A stretch of 64,000 nt of DNA from Hyphomicrobiales bacterium (GCA_900489925.1 UEHQ01000012.1:186001-250000), one strand, 5' to 3'; shown: positions 34,267 to 44,172, counted from the stretch's first letter. Notes: generated from the letters alone by a model not told the origin. Numbers and translations: made by a program.

Positions 34267-35193
34267 ATGACTTTCGTATTGAAGACCAGCGCCGTTGCGG
34301 GAGTTCTCGCAGCGCTTTTCATCGCAAGCGCAGCCAACGCTGCCGGTAAGATCGCGGTGATTACGCCATATCTCTCGCAGCCAGGCACACAGTTTTATGT
34401 CGAGGCCTTCCAGGAGGAAGCCAAGACGAACGGCTGGGATATCAATGTCATCGATACGAAGGGCGATGTAGCCGCAGCCATCAGCCGCATTGAAGACGTC
34501 AGTACCCAGAAGGTCGATGCCATCGTCATCAATGTCGATCCGGCACAGGTTGCCGCCGGCCTGGAGACTGCCAAGGCAGCAGGGATCCCGGTCTTTGGCA
34601 TGGATGCCGGTGCAAACCCGCTGCTGGTCACGAATGTCACGTCGAATGGCTATGCGATGGCCGCCGATACCGCCGCCTATGCCGCAAACCGCATCAACGG
34701 CAAGGGCAATGTCGTGATGTTCGTTTTCGATGCCTTCCCGCCGGTTCAGGCGCGCGGCGTGATTGCCGACGCGATCTTCAAGAACAATCCCGACATCAAG
34801 GTTCTCGAGCGCGTCACCCCTGATGTCTCCGACGGAGGCATTGCGGATTCCCGAGCCAAGATGGAAGCAATCCTGACGGCTCACCCGGAAAAGGGATCGA
34901 TCGCAGCGGTCTGGGCAGCATGGGATCAGCCGGCCCTCGGCGCTTTGCAGGCAATTGAAGCGGCCGGCCGGCAGGACGAAGGCATCGTCATTACCGGCAT
35001 CGACGCCAATCCTCAGGCGCGCGACGCGATCGCCAAGGGAAGCAATTTCGAAGCTTCGATGGCGCAGGATTTCAAGGGCATTGGCCGGACAACTGCCGAC
35101 GCCGTGAAGCGCTATCTCGCAGGCGAGAAGATCAAGCAGAGCGTGCTCTACGTGCCGACCAAGCTCGTGACCTCGGCAAACGCCAAGGAATGA
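34267..35193 (+). CDS. Sugar ABC transporter periplasmic binding protein (RbsB family)
   Basis: 308-residue binding protein with a Sec signal (AALFIASAANAAG). It has the two-lobed type I fold: QPGTQFYVEAFQEEAKTNGW, VDAIVINVDPAQVAAGL, the hinge-region GIPVFGMDAGANPLLVTNV and late VITGIDANPQARDAIAKGS. First gene of the plus-strand importer; its stop overlaps the ATPase start. Ligand is a pentose, hexose or polyol, coupled with the divergent FGGY kinase. Confidence 0.9.
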   Translation: MTFVLKTSAVAGVLAALFIASAANAAGKIAVITPYLSQPGTQFYVEAFQEEAKTNGWDINVIDTKGDVAAAISRIEDVSTQKVDAIVINVDPAQVAAGLETAKAAGIPVFGMDAGANPLLVTNVTSNGYAMAADTAAYAANRINGKGNVVMFVFDAFPPVQARGVIADAIFKNNPDIKVLERVTPDVSDGGIADSRAKMEAILTAHPEKGSIAAVWAAWDQPALGALQAIEAAGRQDEGIVITGIDANPQARDAIAKGSNFEASMAQDFKGIGRTTADAVKRYLAGEKIKQSVLYVPTKLVTSANAKE

Positions 35194-36704
35194 ACGCGCC
35201 GACCCTCGAAACGCGCAGGCTTTCCAAGAGTTATTCCGGCGTACCTGCGCTAAGAGATGGCTCCATCACCATCGCGCGTGGCGAAGTCCACGCGCTGATG
35301 GGCGAAAATGGCGCGGGCAAGTCGACGCTGATCCGTATTCTTGCGGGTGCGACGACGCCCGACAGCGGCACCATCCTGATCGACGGCCAACCGGTGTCGA
35401 TCGAGCACCCCTCGCAATCGCGGCGGCTGGGCCTGCGTTTCATCCACCAGGAACTCGCCGTCATTCCGGAGCTTTCAGTCGCCGAGAACCTGTTTCTCGG
35501 CCGGCCCTATCCGCGTCGACTGGGCTTCCTTGCCGACTGGCGGGAACTCAACCGGCGTGCATCGCGCGCCCTTGAAGCATTGGACATCGGTCATATTGAC
35601 CCCAGCCGGAAGATGGCGCGGCTATCGCTTGGCGACCAGATGCTGGTCAAGATCGCCGCGGCCTTTCTGGATGACGACGGTGAGGCCGCTCGCCTCTATG
35701 TGATGGACGAACCGACGGCCGCCCTGACGAGCGAAGAATCCGAACGCCTGTTCAAGGTTATCGCCGGCCTGACGGAACGAGGACGAAGCGTCATTTACGT
35801 GTCCCACAGGATGGACGAAGTGATGCGCATCGCCGACAGGGTGAGCGTCTTGCGCGACGGCGAGACCGTGGCGACACGCGCGATATCAGAGATCAGCAAG
35901 GCAGAGATGATCGAGCTGATGACGGGTCGCCAGATCGCGGACGCTTATCCGCAACGGCAGGCCACAGCCACGTCGGCATCCGTATTGCGTCTCGACGCGG
36001 CGCGTTCGCCGGCCGTGCACGATATCTCGTTCGACCTGCAGGCAGGCGAGATCCTGGGTGTCACCGGCCTCTCCGGCGCTGGCCAGAGCGAGGTCCTGCG
36101 TCTGCTAGCTGGCGCCGACAAATGGACAGGCGGCACCATTGAACTCGATGGCAAGGCGCTGGCAGCCGGTACACCCGCGGCGCGCTGGGCAGCGGGCATC
36201 GCCTATGTGCCGCGCGAACGCCGGCTCGAAGGTCTTCTGCCGCGCGCGTCGGTCGCCGACAACACCGTCCTTGCCCATCTGGAATCACTGAGCCGCGCGG
36301 GGATCCTGCGCAACCGCCGGGCGGAACTGCAGAGATCGGCCGACATTGCCTCGCGCGTCAAACTGAAATCAACAGGCGGCAAACAGCCCGTCTTCCAGCT
36401 GTCCGGCGGCAATCAGCAGAAGGTGGTGCTTGCGCGCGCGATTCTTGGCGGCCCGCGGGTCCTCCTGCTCGACGAGCCCACCCGTGGCGTTGACGTCGCC
36501 GCAAAATTTGACATTCACACATTGATCCGGGAACTCGCCGCAAGCGGCGTAGCCGTTCTCCTGGCATCGTCTGATCTCTCCGAGCTGACCGGCATGGCCG
36601 ACCGCATCCTCGTCATGCGCGAGGGGCGGCAGAGCGACATCGTCGCGACCGATGGCCTCACGCAGGCAAGATTGCTTGCGCTGTCGTTCGGTGAGCCCGC
36701 TTAA
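35190..36704 (+). CDS. Sugar ABC transporter ATPase with two nucleotide-binding domains (RbsA family)
   Basis: 504-residue fusion of two ATPase domains. The first has Walker A GENGAGKSTLIRIL, signature LSLGDQML and YVMDEPTAALT. The second has a degenerate P-loop (GLSGAGQSEVLRLLAG) and intact LSGGNQQKVVLARAI and LLLDEPTRGVD, as is usual for RbsA/MglA proteins. ATGA overlap with the preceding gene. It drives the RbsC-type permease that follows. Confidence 0.92.
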   Translation: MNAPTLETRRLSKSYSGVPALRDGSITIARGEVHALMGENGAGKSTLIRILAGATTPDSGTILIDGQPVSIEHPSQSRRLGLRFIHQELAVIPELSVAENLFLGRPYPRRLGFLADWRELNRRASRALEALDIGHIDPSRKMARLSLGDQMLVKIAAAFLDDDGEAARLYVMDEPTAALTSEESERLFKVIAGLTERGRSVIYVSHRMDEVMRIADRVSVLRDGETVATRAISEISKAEMIELMTGRQIADAYPQRQATATSASVLRLDAARSPAVHDISFDLQAGEILGVTGLSGAGQSEVLRLLAGADKWTGGTIELDGKALAAGTPAARWAAGIAYVPRERRLEGLLPRASVADNTVLAHLESLSRAGILRNRRAELQRSADIASRVKLKSTGGKQPVFQLSGGNQQKVVLARAILGGPRVLLLDEPTRGVDVAAKFDIHTLIRELAASGVAVLLASSDLSELTGMADRILVMREGRQSDIVATDGLTQARLLALSFGEPA

Positions 36705-36723
36705 TTTCCCTGAGGACGTTCAA

Positions 36724-37689
36724 TTGATCCGCGCCATTCGCAAATACGGAACCCTGGTTGGCATCATCGCCGTGATCCTGTTCTTCTGGATCAACATACC
36801 TGATACCTTCATGACGGCGCGCAACTGGCTGAACATATCCCAGCAGGTTTCCATGCTTGCCGTCACCGCCTTTACCATGACCATCGTCATGGCGATGGGC
36901 GATTTCGACCTTTCCGTGGGGTCCATGGCCAGCCTTTCCGGTATCATCGCCGCGCTTGCGTTCAAGGCCGGCGTGCCCGTACCCGCAGCGATCATCCTTG
37001 CCCTTGCGGTCGGGCTTGTCGGCGGATTGATCAACGGGTTGCTGGTCAGCTACATCGGCATCCTGCCATTCGTCGCGACACTCGGTACGCTCACCGTGTT
37101 TTCGGGCTTCGCCTTTCTTGTCAGCGGCGGCAAGACGATTTTCGGCACCGACATTCCGGCGAGCTTCAGCGGCTTTTCACGCAGCGGAATTCCGCTGTTT
37201 CAGGCTGGCGAGCAATGGGTGTCGCTGCCGTATCTGACACTTCTTGCGCTGATCGTGCTGTTTGTCGTTTGGGTGCTCCTGGAGCACACCGTTTACGGCC
37301 GGCGTCTCTATGCCATCGGCGGCAATGCCGAAGCGGCCAGACTTGCAGGCGTAAGGGTACGATTCCTCCGCTTCTCCGCCTTCGGGCTGACAGGCATCGG
37401 CGCGGCGACTGCCGGACTGATGTACGCCAGCCGGGTCGCCTCCGCCAACCCGACACAGGGCAGCGGCCTGATGCTTTCGGCGATCGCCGCCGTCTTTCTC
37501 GGCATGACTATGAGCGAAGAGGGAGAGCCTCGGGTCCTCGCCACGTTCTTCGGAGTGCTCATTCTTGGTGTGCTCGACAACGGCCTCACGCAGATGAGTG
37601 TCGATTCCTATGTTCGCGAGATCCTGATCGGAACGATCATTATTCTCGCCGTGGCTTCCTCGAGCCTGAGCAAGCTTGGCCAACGATAG
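36724..37689 (+). CDS. Sugar ABC transporter permease (RbsC family)
   Basis: 321-residue permease with about ten hydrophobic segments. Family motifs include MAMGDFDLSVGSMASLSG, GFAFLVSGGKTIFG and YAIGGNAEAARLAGV. The start is not ATG. TTG 36724 is preferred because GAGG lies eight bases upstream and the length is typical; GTG 36691, overlapping the ATPase end, is the alternative and would add 11 residues. Last gene of the importer. Confidence 0.88.
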   Translation: MIRAIRKYGTLVGIIAVILFFWINIPDTFMTARNWLNISQQVSMLAVTAFTMTIVMAMGDFDLSVGSMASLSGIIAALAFKAGVPVPAAIILALAVGLVGGLINGLLVSYIGILPFVATLGTLTVFSGFAFLVSGGKTIFGTDIPASFSGFSRSGIPLFQAGEQWVSLPYLTLLALIVLFVVWVLLEHTVYGRRLYAIGGNAEAARLAGVRVRFLRFSAFGLTGIGAATAGLMYASRVASANPTQGSGLMLSAIAAVFLGMTMSEEGEPRVLATFFGVLILGVLDNGLTQMSVDSYVREILIGTIIILAVASSSLSKLGQR

Positions 37690-37780
37690 TCTGAAACTCG
37701 GGGCTCCGCCACGGCGTCAGAGTGTCGATTCAGTGAGGAAGCAGCGGACGACGGGCGCCTGATCCAGCACTTGGCACCGG

Positions 37781-38029
37781 CTAGCCGGTGCATATCCCGA
37801 TTCTGCCGTCATCGAGACACATGAAGACGACGCCGCCATCTTCCAGCGCAAGTCGTAGCTGCGCCGCGGTGGCACGATGAACGTCATGCCGACAGCCTTC
37901 ATAATCCCGTATGGTGCTGCGTGAGACGCCGGCTCTGCCAGCGAGGTCCATTTGAGTCCAGTCGAGGAGGCCGCGAGCTGCACGACAAAGCGCCGGCGTC
38001 AAAATCTTGGAGTCGCTCGCTTGACCCAT
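37781..38029 (-). CDS. Small XRE-type helix-turn-helix protein
   Basis: 82-residue single-domain DNA-binding protein. The helix-turn-helix is ARGLLDWTQMDLAGRAGVSR with recognition helix STIRDYEGCRHD, followed by a beta-like tail (GGVVFMCLDDGRIGI). This short form, with a predicted 'LALEDGGVVF' end, is common in rhizobia. It lies between convergent importer and divergent Pha antiporter genes and might regulate either; no evidence picks one. Confidence 0.75.
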   Translation of the reverse strand: MGQASDSKILTPALCRAARGLLDWTQMDLAGRAGVSRSTIRDYEGCRHDVHRATAAQLRLALEDGGVVFMCLDDGRIGICTG

Positions 38030-38156
38030 CGCTCGAAGTCACCCATATTGGTTGATATATGCCATATAGGGCAATTTCAGCCCAATTGCTAGATGCTGGC
38101 CGGATCCGCCCATTACGGGCCGTGGGATCGAGAAACAGAAGGAATAAAACCTTGGG

Positions 38157-41078
38157 ATAACAGTCGGACCGTCTCTGCTCGTTGTCCTGCTGCTTCTGCC
38201 TTTTGTCGGAAGCCTTCTGTCCGTCTGCCTGCTGAACACCCCGTCACGGCGCCTGCCGGCCGGCTTGGCCGCCATCATCATACTCGCGTCCCTGTTGTTG
38301 ACAGCAAGTTTTTATCCTGCGGTTTCCGACGGCGGAATCGTCCGCTTTGATGCACAGTGGCTGCCGCAGCTCGGCTTGAACTTTACCCTGCGGATGGACG
38401 GCCTGGCATGGATCTTTACCATGCTGATCACCGCAATCGGCTTCCTGGTCGTGCTTTACGCGCGCTACTACATGTCGGAAGAGGATCCGGTCCCGCGGTT
38501 CTTCTCGTTTCTTCTCGCATTCATGGGCGCCATGCTCGGCGTCGTCATCTCGGGCAATGTGATCCTGCTGTCGGTGTTCTGGGAACTGACAAGCATCTTT
38601 TCCTTCCTGCTCATCAGCTACTGGCACAACAACCCCAACGCCCGCGACGGCGCCAGGATGGCGCTGACGATCACCGGGATCGGTGGCTTCTGCCTGCTGA
38701 TCGGCCTTATCCTGCTCGGCCACATCGTCGGCAGCTACGATCTCGACAAGATCCTCGATTCCGGCGACGTCGTTCGCAATCATCCCCTGTATCTGCCAGC
38801 CCTGATTTTCATCCTCCTGGGCGCGCTGACGAAAAGTGCGCAGTTCCCGTTCCATTTCTGGCTGCCCAACGCCATGGCCGCGCCGACGCCGGTATCGGCG
38901 TTCCTCCATTCCGCGACCATGGTCAAGGCAGGCGTGTTCCTGCTGGTTCGCTTCTGGCCAGTGCTTTCGGGCACCTACGAATGGTTCGCGATCGTCGGCG
39001 CCGCCGGTATGATCACGTTGCTGCTGGGCGCCTATTTTGCGATGTTCCAGCAGGACCTGAAAGGGCTGCTGGCTTACTCCACCATCAGCCATCTCGGCCT
39101 GATAACCGTGCTGCTCAGCCTCGGCAGCCCTTTGGCAACCGTGGCAGCGATCTTCCACATGCTGAACCACGCCACGTTCAAGGCCTCGCTTTTCATGGCG
39201 GCCGGCATCATCGACCACGAGACGGGAACACGCGACATGCGGCGGCTGAGCGGTCTGTTCCGCTTCATGCCATATACGGCGACGCTCGCGATCGTCGCCA
39301 GCGCTGCAATGGCAGGCGTGCCGCTTCTCAACGGTTTCCTGTCGAAGGAAATGTTCTTCGCGGAAGCGGTGGAGACGCATGCGGATTCCATCCTGGACCG
39401 CATTCTTCCCTATATCGCGACCCTTGCCGGTGCGTTCAGTGTCGCCTACTCGCTGCGCTTCATTCACACCGTATTCTTCGGTCCACCGCCGACCGATCTG
39501 CCGAAAAGTCACCCGCACGAGCCGCCCCGCTGGATGCGGTTCCCTATCGAATTCCTGGTCATCGCCTGCCTGATCGTCGGCATGGTCCCGGCGCTATCGA
39601 TCGCGCCTTTTCTGCACAGCGCCGTCGTCAGCGTCCTGCGAGCAGATACCCCGGAATACAGTCTCGCGATCTGGCATGGCTTCAACCTGCCGCTGGCGAT
39701 GAGCGCGATCGCCCTGGTTGGCGGGGCGCTGATTTACTTCTTCTTCAAGGATTATTTCTCCCGGTGCGATGACGGCCCTCCGTTCCTTCGCCGGCTCAAA
39801 GGGCAGCGAATATTCGAGCGCGTCATCGTGGAAGTCTCCTGGCGCTGGGCCCGCATCGCCGAGGGGCGCCTCGGCACCCGCAAACTCCAGCCGCAGCTCC
39901 GTTGGCTGGTGGTCATGGGGTTTGCCGCAGGGATGCTTCCCCTCTATGTCAGGGGCTTTGAAAGCCGCCCGTTTACCTACTCCGGTTTCGACCCCGCCTT
40001 TGCTGCGATATGGGCGATCGGCCTCGCGCTTGCGGTCGGCACTGCCTACATGGCCAAGTACCACCGTCTCGCGGCATTGGTCATGCTCGGCGGCGTTGGC
40101 CTCGTCGTTTGCATCACCTTTGTCTGGCTTTCAGCACCCGATCTCGCGATCACCCAGCTGCTGGTCGAGATCGTTACCACGGTCCTCATCCTGCTCGGTT
40201 TGCGCTGGCTGCCGAAGCGGTCGGAGGACCTCGGTGAATCGATGACGCTGAGAGCACGGTTCCGACGGTTTCGGGACTTCGCCCTGGCCATTCTTTGCGG
40301 CGTTGCCATGTCGTTCATCGCCTATGCGGTGATGACGACGCCGGTGCCTGACGCGATCTCCAACTACTTCCTCGAAAACGCCTACACCGAGGGCGGTGGT
40401 CGCAATGTCGTCAATGTGATCCTCGTGGATTTCCGTGGCTTCGATACGATGGGTGAGATTGCCGTTCTTGGCGTCGTCGCGTTGACCGTCTATGGCCTGC
40501 TGCGCCGCTTCCGCCCGGCTGAGGACAGCATGGATATGCCGGAGCAACAGCAGGCGCAAAATCGCTTCGACGAGGAGCGACCGGAGCGTTCGGCAGGCGA
40601 CACCGTGCGCGACTACCTTCTGGTGCCGTCGGTGATCATGCAATGGATGTTCCCCGTCATCATCACCTTCGCGGTCTATCTCTTCATGCGCGGACACGAC
40701 CTGCCCGGCGGCGGTTTCTCGGCCGGCCTGACATTGTCGATCGCCTTCCTGCTGCAGTATCTGGCCGGCGGGACGCGGTGGGCGGAAGACAGGATCCGTA
40801 TCCTGCCGTTGCGCTGGATGGGGGCAGGATTGCTGACAGCCGTCTCGACCGGGATCGGCGCCTGGTTCTTCGGCTATCCTTTCCTGACGTCGCACTTCCA
40901 ATACATCGACCTGCCGCTCATCGGGAAAATGCCGGCGGCGACCGCGCTCCTTTTCGATCTTGGGGTCTTCTGCCTTGTGGTCGGCTCGACGGTTCTCATT
41001 CTTGTCGCGCTCGCGCACCAGTCCCTGCGCATCAATCGCCTGCGGACGATTGATGCTGCCAAATCGGAGGAGCGCTGA
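38157..41078 (+). CDS. phaAB: Pha/Mrp-type monovalent cation/H+ antiporter subunit A fused to B
   Basis: About 970-residue membrane protein: MnhA/NuoL-like core followed by an MnhB domain from about residue 815 (LLVPSVIMQWMFPVIITFAV, GHDLPGGGFSAGL). The conserved first helix (SLLVVLLLLPFVGSLLSVCL) is encoded at 38172-38231, but no ATG, GTG or TTG lies in frame before it; an in-frame TAA is at 38145-38147. The only start-like codons are ATA 38157, 13 bases after AAGGA, and CTGs. TTG 38265 would remove the first helix. I therefore annotate ATA 38157 with doubt; a sequencing error is possible. Core lysines and LLAYSTISHLGL are intact. Confidence 0.82.
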   Translation: MTVGPSLLVVLLLLPFVGSLLSVCLLNTPSRRLPAGLAAIIILASLLLTASFYPAVSDGGIVRFDAQWLPQLGLNFTLRMDGLAWIFTMLITAIGFLVVLYARYYMSEEDPVPRFFSFLLAFMGAMLGVVISGNVILLSVFWELTSIFSFLLISYWHNNPNARDGARMALTITGIGGFCLLIGLILLGHIVGSYDLDKILDSGDVVRNHPLYLPALIFILLGALTKSAQFPFHFWLPNAMAAPTPVSAFLHSATMVKAGVFLLVRFWPVLSGTYEWFAIVGAAGMITLLLGAYFAMFQQDLKGLLAYSTISHLGLITVLLSLGSPLATVAAIFHMLNHATFKASLFMAAGIIDHETGTRDMRRLSGLFRFMPYTATLAIVASAAMAGVPLLNGFLSKEMFFAEAVETHADSILDRILPYIATLAGAFSVAYSLRFIHTVFFGPPPTDLPKSHPHEPPRWMRFPIEFLVIACLIVGMVPALSIAPFLHSAVVSVLRADTPEYSLAIWHGFNLPLAMSAIALVGGALIYFFFKDYFSRCDDGPPFLRRLKGQRIFERVIVEVSWRWARIAEGRLGTRKLQPQLRWLVVMGFAAGMLPLYVRGFESRPFTYSGFDPAFAAIWAIGLALAVGTAYMAKYHRLAALVMLGGVGLVVCITFVWLSAPDLAITQLLVEIVTTVLILLGLRWLPKRSEDLGESMTLRARFRRFRDFALAILCGVAMSFIAYAVMTTPVPDAISNYFLENAYTEGGGRNVVNVILVDFRGFDTMGEIAVLGVVALTVYGLLRRFRPAEDSMDMPEQQQAQNRFDEERPERSAGDTVRDYLLVPSVIMQWMFPVIITFAVYLFMRGHDLPGGGFSAGLTLSIAFLLQYLAGGTRWAEDRIRILPLRWMGAGLLTAVSTGIGAWFFGYPFLTSHFQYIDLPLIGKMPAATALLFDLGVFCLVVGSTVLILVALAHQSLRINRLRTIDAAKSEER

Positions 41079-41413
41079 TGGAGCTCGTACTATCCGTGGC
41101 CATCGGCGTCATGACCAGCTGCGGCGTCTGGCTGATTCTGCGCCCGCGAACCTATCAGGTGATTATCGGGCTTTCGTTGCTCTCATACGCCGTGAACCTG
41201 TTCATCTTCGGCGTCGGCGGCGTAAAGGCGAACGTCCCACCGATCCTCGGCGACGGGGCAGCAGGCCACTTGGCGGATCCGGTGCCGCAGGCTCTTGTTC
41301 TGACCGCGATCGTCATCGGCTTTGCGACGACTGCGCTCTTTCTCGTCGTGCTGCTCGCGTCACGCGGCCTCACCGGTAGCGACCACGTGGATGGGAGGAA
41401 CGAGCCGAAATGA
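41078..41413 (+). CDS. phaC: Cation/H+ antiporter subunit C
   Basis: 111-residue protein with three hydrophobic helices, a NuoK-like subunit (LRPRTYQVIIGLSLLSYAV; DPVPQALVLTAIVIGFATTA). ATG overlaps the PhaAB stop as TGATG. It is the small C subunit of the Pha/Mrp complex. Confidence 0.92.
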   Translation: MELVLSVAIGVMTSCGVWLILRPRTYQVIIGLSLLSYAVNLFIFGVGGVKANVPPILGDGAAGHLADPVPQALVLTAIVIGFATTALFLVVLLASRGLTGSDHVDGRNEPK

Positions 41414-43041
41414 ACGGTTGGGCCCACCACCTTATCATCGCGCCGATTCTGGTGCCGCTGATCGCCAGCGCCATCCTGCTGTTTGTCGATGAGCGCCAAC
41501 GTCTCGCCAAGGCCATGATCAGTCTTGCCTCGGCGATCGCGCTGACGGCCATCGCCATCATTCTCTTCCGTATCGAAAGCGGCCCGAACGGGTTCGAAGG
41601 CGCCTATCTGGTCGGCAACTGGGCTGCCCCCTTCGGCATCGTGCTCGTGTTGGACGGCCTTTCGGCTCTCATGCTGTTGCTGACGGCCCTTCTTGCCGTC
41701 CCCGCGCTGATCTTTTCACTTGCCCGTTGGCACGCGGTCGGCGCGCACTTTCACAGCATGTTCCAGCTTCTGCTGATGGGGGTGAACGGCGCCTTCCTGA
41801 CCGGCGACCTGTTCAATCTCTTCGTCTTCTTCGAAGTCATGCTGGCAGCCTCCTACGGCCTTCTCCTGCACGGCTCCGGCCCGCTCCGGGTCAAGGCGGG
41901 GATGCACTACATTGCCGTCAACCTGGTGGCCGCGCTGTTGTTTCTGATCGGCGTCAGCCTGATCTACGGGACCGCCGGAACGCTCAACATGGCCGATCTT
42001 GCGGCACGCATACCGGACATGGAGCCGGATCGCCGGATGCTCATGGAGGCCGGCGCCGGCATCTTGGGGATCGTCTTCCTCATCAAGGCGGGCATGTGGC
42101 CCCTCTGCTTCTGGCTGCCGACAGCCTATAGCGCCGCATCGGCGCCCGTGGCCGGAATATTTGCCATCATGAGCAAACTCGGCATCTATGCCATCCTGCG
42201 CCTGACGATGCTTCTGTTCGCAGATGGCCCATCGGCGAATTTCGGCACCGTCGTTCTGCTTTACGGCGGCATGGCAACGCTGATCTTCGGCACCATCGGT
42301 GTGCTTGCCTCACAGGCTCTCGGTCGACTGGCCGGATTTTCGGTTCTCGTCTCCTCCGGCACCCTTCTGATGGTCCTCGGCATCAATGATGGGGCCGTGT
42401 CGTCAGGGGCCCTTCTCTATCTCGTCAGCTCGACGCTGACGATCAGCGCCTTCTTCATGCTGATCGAGCTTGTCGAACGCGGACAGGATGCCGGCGCCAA
42501 CGTGCTCGCGGTCACCATGGAAGCCTATGGCGATGCGGACGACGAAACCCTCAACGAGGAAGAGGGCGTCACCATGCCTGGCACGATGGCCATCCTGGGC
42601 ATCTGCTTCGCAGCCTGCGGTATCCTGCTTTCCGGTCTCCCCCCGCTGTCCGGCTTCATCGCCAAATTTGCGATGCTGTCGGCCATGATGGGCACGGGTG
42701 CCATCGGCGTACCGCCGACGGCCGCCGTCTGGGCGTTGATCGTGTTGGTCATCCTGTCCGGCATCGCAGCCCTTATTTCCATGACGCGCGCCGGCATCCG
42801 CACCTTCTGGAGTTCCATCGAAGGGACGGTTCCTCGTGTGCTCGTCATCGAAATCGTGCCTGTGATGTTCCTGCTTGCCCTCACCCTTGCCTTGACCATC
42901 CAGGCTGGGCCGGCGATGCAATATATGGACACGACCATTCGCACGCTGAGCAAGCCGGCAAACTACATCAATGCAGTCAGCACGGCCGTGCAGATCCCCG
43001 GCTACAAAGCGAGTTCCGGCGCTGCAATGGAGAGCAAGTGA
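41410..43041 (+). CDS. phaD: Cation/H+ antiporter subunit D
   Basis: 543-residue NuoM/N-like subunit with about 14 helices. It includes the ion-path lysine region GIVFLIKAGMWPLCFWLPTA and FNLFVFFEVMLAASYGLLLH. The start overlaps PhaC by four bases (ATGA) and the stop overlaps PhaE. It forms the second antiporter-like channel of the complex with PhaA. Confidence 0.93.
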   Translation: MNGWAHHLIIAPILVPLIASAILLFVDERQRLAKAMISLASAIALTAIAIILFRIESGPNGFEGAYLVGNWAAPFGIVLVLDGLSALMLLLTALLAVPALIFSLARWHAVGAHFHSMFQLLLMGVNGAFLTGDLFNLFVFFEVMLAASYGLLLHGSGPLRVKAGMHYIAVNLVAALLFLIGVSLIYGTAGTLNMADLAARIPDMEPDRRMLMEAGAGILGIVFLIKAGMWPLCFWLPTAYSAASAPVAGIFAIMSKLGIYAILRLTMLLFADGPSANFGTVVLLYGGMATLIFGTIGVLASQALGRLAGFSVLVSSGTLLMVLGINDGAVSSGALLYLVSSTLTISAFFMLIELVERGQDAGANVLAVTMEAYGDADDETLNEEEGVTMPGTMAILGICFAACGILLSGLPPLSGFIAKFAMLSAMMGTGAIGVPPTAAVWALIVLVILSGIAALISMTRAGIRTFWSSIEGTVPRVLVIEIVPVMFLLALTLALTIQAGPAMQYMDTTIRTLSKPANYINAVSTAVQIPGYKASSGAAMESK

Positions 43042-43517
43042 TGCTGCCTTATCCCTTGCTCGCAATTTCCCTTGTCCTCATGTGGCTGCTGCTCAACGGC
43101 TTTACGCTCGGCAACCTGATACTCGGCGTGCTGGTCGCCGTGTTCGCAACCTGGGCCATGGCATCGCTGCGACCGGAAAAGCCGCGGCTGGCCAAATGGT
43201 ACCTCCTGCCGAAGCTGTTCGTACTCGTGGTCTACGACATCGTGAAGTCGAACATGGCGGTGGCCGCGATCATCATCAGAAGCGGTTCGCGGCATCATAA
43301 TCCAGGCTTTGTCACCATTCATCTCGATATCAGGAGCCGCTCCGCCCTCGCCCTGTTGGCTGTCATCCTGACCAGCACTCCCGGATCGGCCTGGCTCGAA
43401 TATGACTCCAACGACAATTCAGTGCTCATCCATGTTCTCGACATTCAGAACGAAGCCGTATGGCGGGACACGATCAAGAACCGCTATGAAAAACTGCTGA
43501 TGGAGATTTTCGCGTGA
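43041..43517 (+). CDS. phaE: Cation/H+ antiporter subunit E
   Basis: 158-residue MnhE-type subunit. Two or three N-terminal helices (LLAISLVLMWLLLNGFTLGN; LFVLVVYDIVKSNMAVA) are followed by a soluble region with LTSTPGSAWLEYDSNDNSVL and IHVLDI. ATG 43041 overlaps the PhaD stop as TGATG. Confidence 0.92.
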   Translation: MLPYPLLAISLVLMWLLLNGFTLGNLILGVLVAVFATWAMASLRPEKPRLAKWYLLPKLFVLVVYDIVKSNMAVAAIIIRSGSRHHNPGFVTIHLDIRSRSALALLAVILTSTPGSAWLEYDSNDNSVLIHVLDIQNEAVWRDTIKNRYEKLLMEIFA

Positions 43518-43795
43518 GTGCAATCATTCTGTTCAGCGCCGTCTCGATCGCCCAGCTGATGCTGGTCCTGTCGATGGCCATCGTATCGGTACGGATGTTC
43601 ATCGGCCCCCGCGCCCAGGACCGGATCATCGGTCTCGATACCTTCTACATCAACGCAATGTTGCTGCTTATGACCTTCGGCGTCGGTACAGGCCGGGTCG
43701 TCTATTTCGAAGCGGCACTGGTCATCGGCATGCTCGGGTTTGTCGCCTCGGTCGCCTTGGCGAAATTCCTGATGCGCGGCGAGGTGATCGAATGA
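43514..43795 (+). CDS. phaF: Cation/H+ antiporter subunit F
   Basis: 93-residue MnhF-type protein with three helices and the conserved RMFIGPRAQDRIIGLDTFYI. Starts at GTG 43514 overlapping PhaE by four bases; ends overlapping PhaG. Confidence 0.92.
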   Translation: MSAIILFSAVSIAQLMLVLSMAIVSVRMFIGPRAQDRIIGLDTFYINAMLLLMTFGVGTGRVVYFEAALVIGMLGFVASVALAKFLMRGEVIE

Positions 43796-44154
43796 TGTAT
43801 TCGGCCGCAGATATTCCTGTCTGGGTAGCCGCCGTGGTTGCCTTTTTCCTCTTGCTCGGTGCAGCACTGGCGTTGATCGGTTCGATCGGCTTGTTGCGGT
43901 TGCCGACGTTCTACGAGAGGATCCATGCCCCAACGCTCGGAACCAGCTGGGGAATAGGCGGTATCATGGTGGGGTCCATGCTGTTCTTCTCGGTCGCGTC
44001 CTCGCGCCTGGCGGTCCATGAAATCCTCATCGGGATTCTGGTGACCGTCACAACCCCTGTGACCCTCATGATGCTCGCGCGCGCGGCGCTGCATCGCGAC
44101 CGGGTCGAGAACAACGGAAAGGCGCCGCCGAAGCATTCCGGGCGGCACCTCTGA
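43792..44154 (+). CDS. phaG: Cation/H+ antiporter subunit G
   Basis: 120-residue MnhG-type subunit with three helices and IGLLRLPTFYERIHAPTLGT. ATG 43792 overlaps the PhaF stop; a second ATG follows at once. Last gene of the operon. The complex exports K+ or Na+ in exchange for protons and in rhizobia is linked to pH and salt adaptation. Confidence 0.92.
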   Translation: MMYSAADIPVWVAAVVAFFLLLGAALALIGSIGLLRLPTFYERIHAPTLGTSWGIGGIMVGSMLFFSVASSRLAVHEILIGILVTVTTPVTLMMLARAALHRDRVENNGKAPPKHSGRHL

Positions 44155-44172
44155 AATTTCCCGATTTGAACG

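Noticed and set aside
38244..39518. 424-codon minus-strand frame over PhaA
   Set aside because: Low-complexity, Glu/Arg/Gln-rich antisense shadow typical of high-GC DNA.
38357..39772. 471-codon open frame within PhaAB
   Set aside because: Same-strand frame-shifted shadow; Arg-rich with no membrane segments, whereas the PhaA frame is fully conserved.
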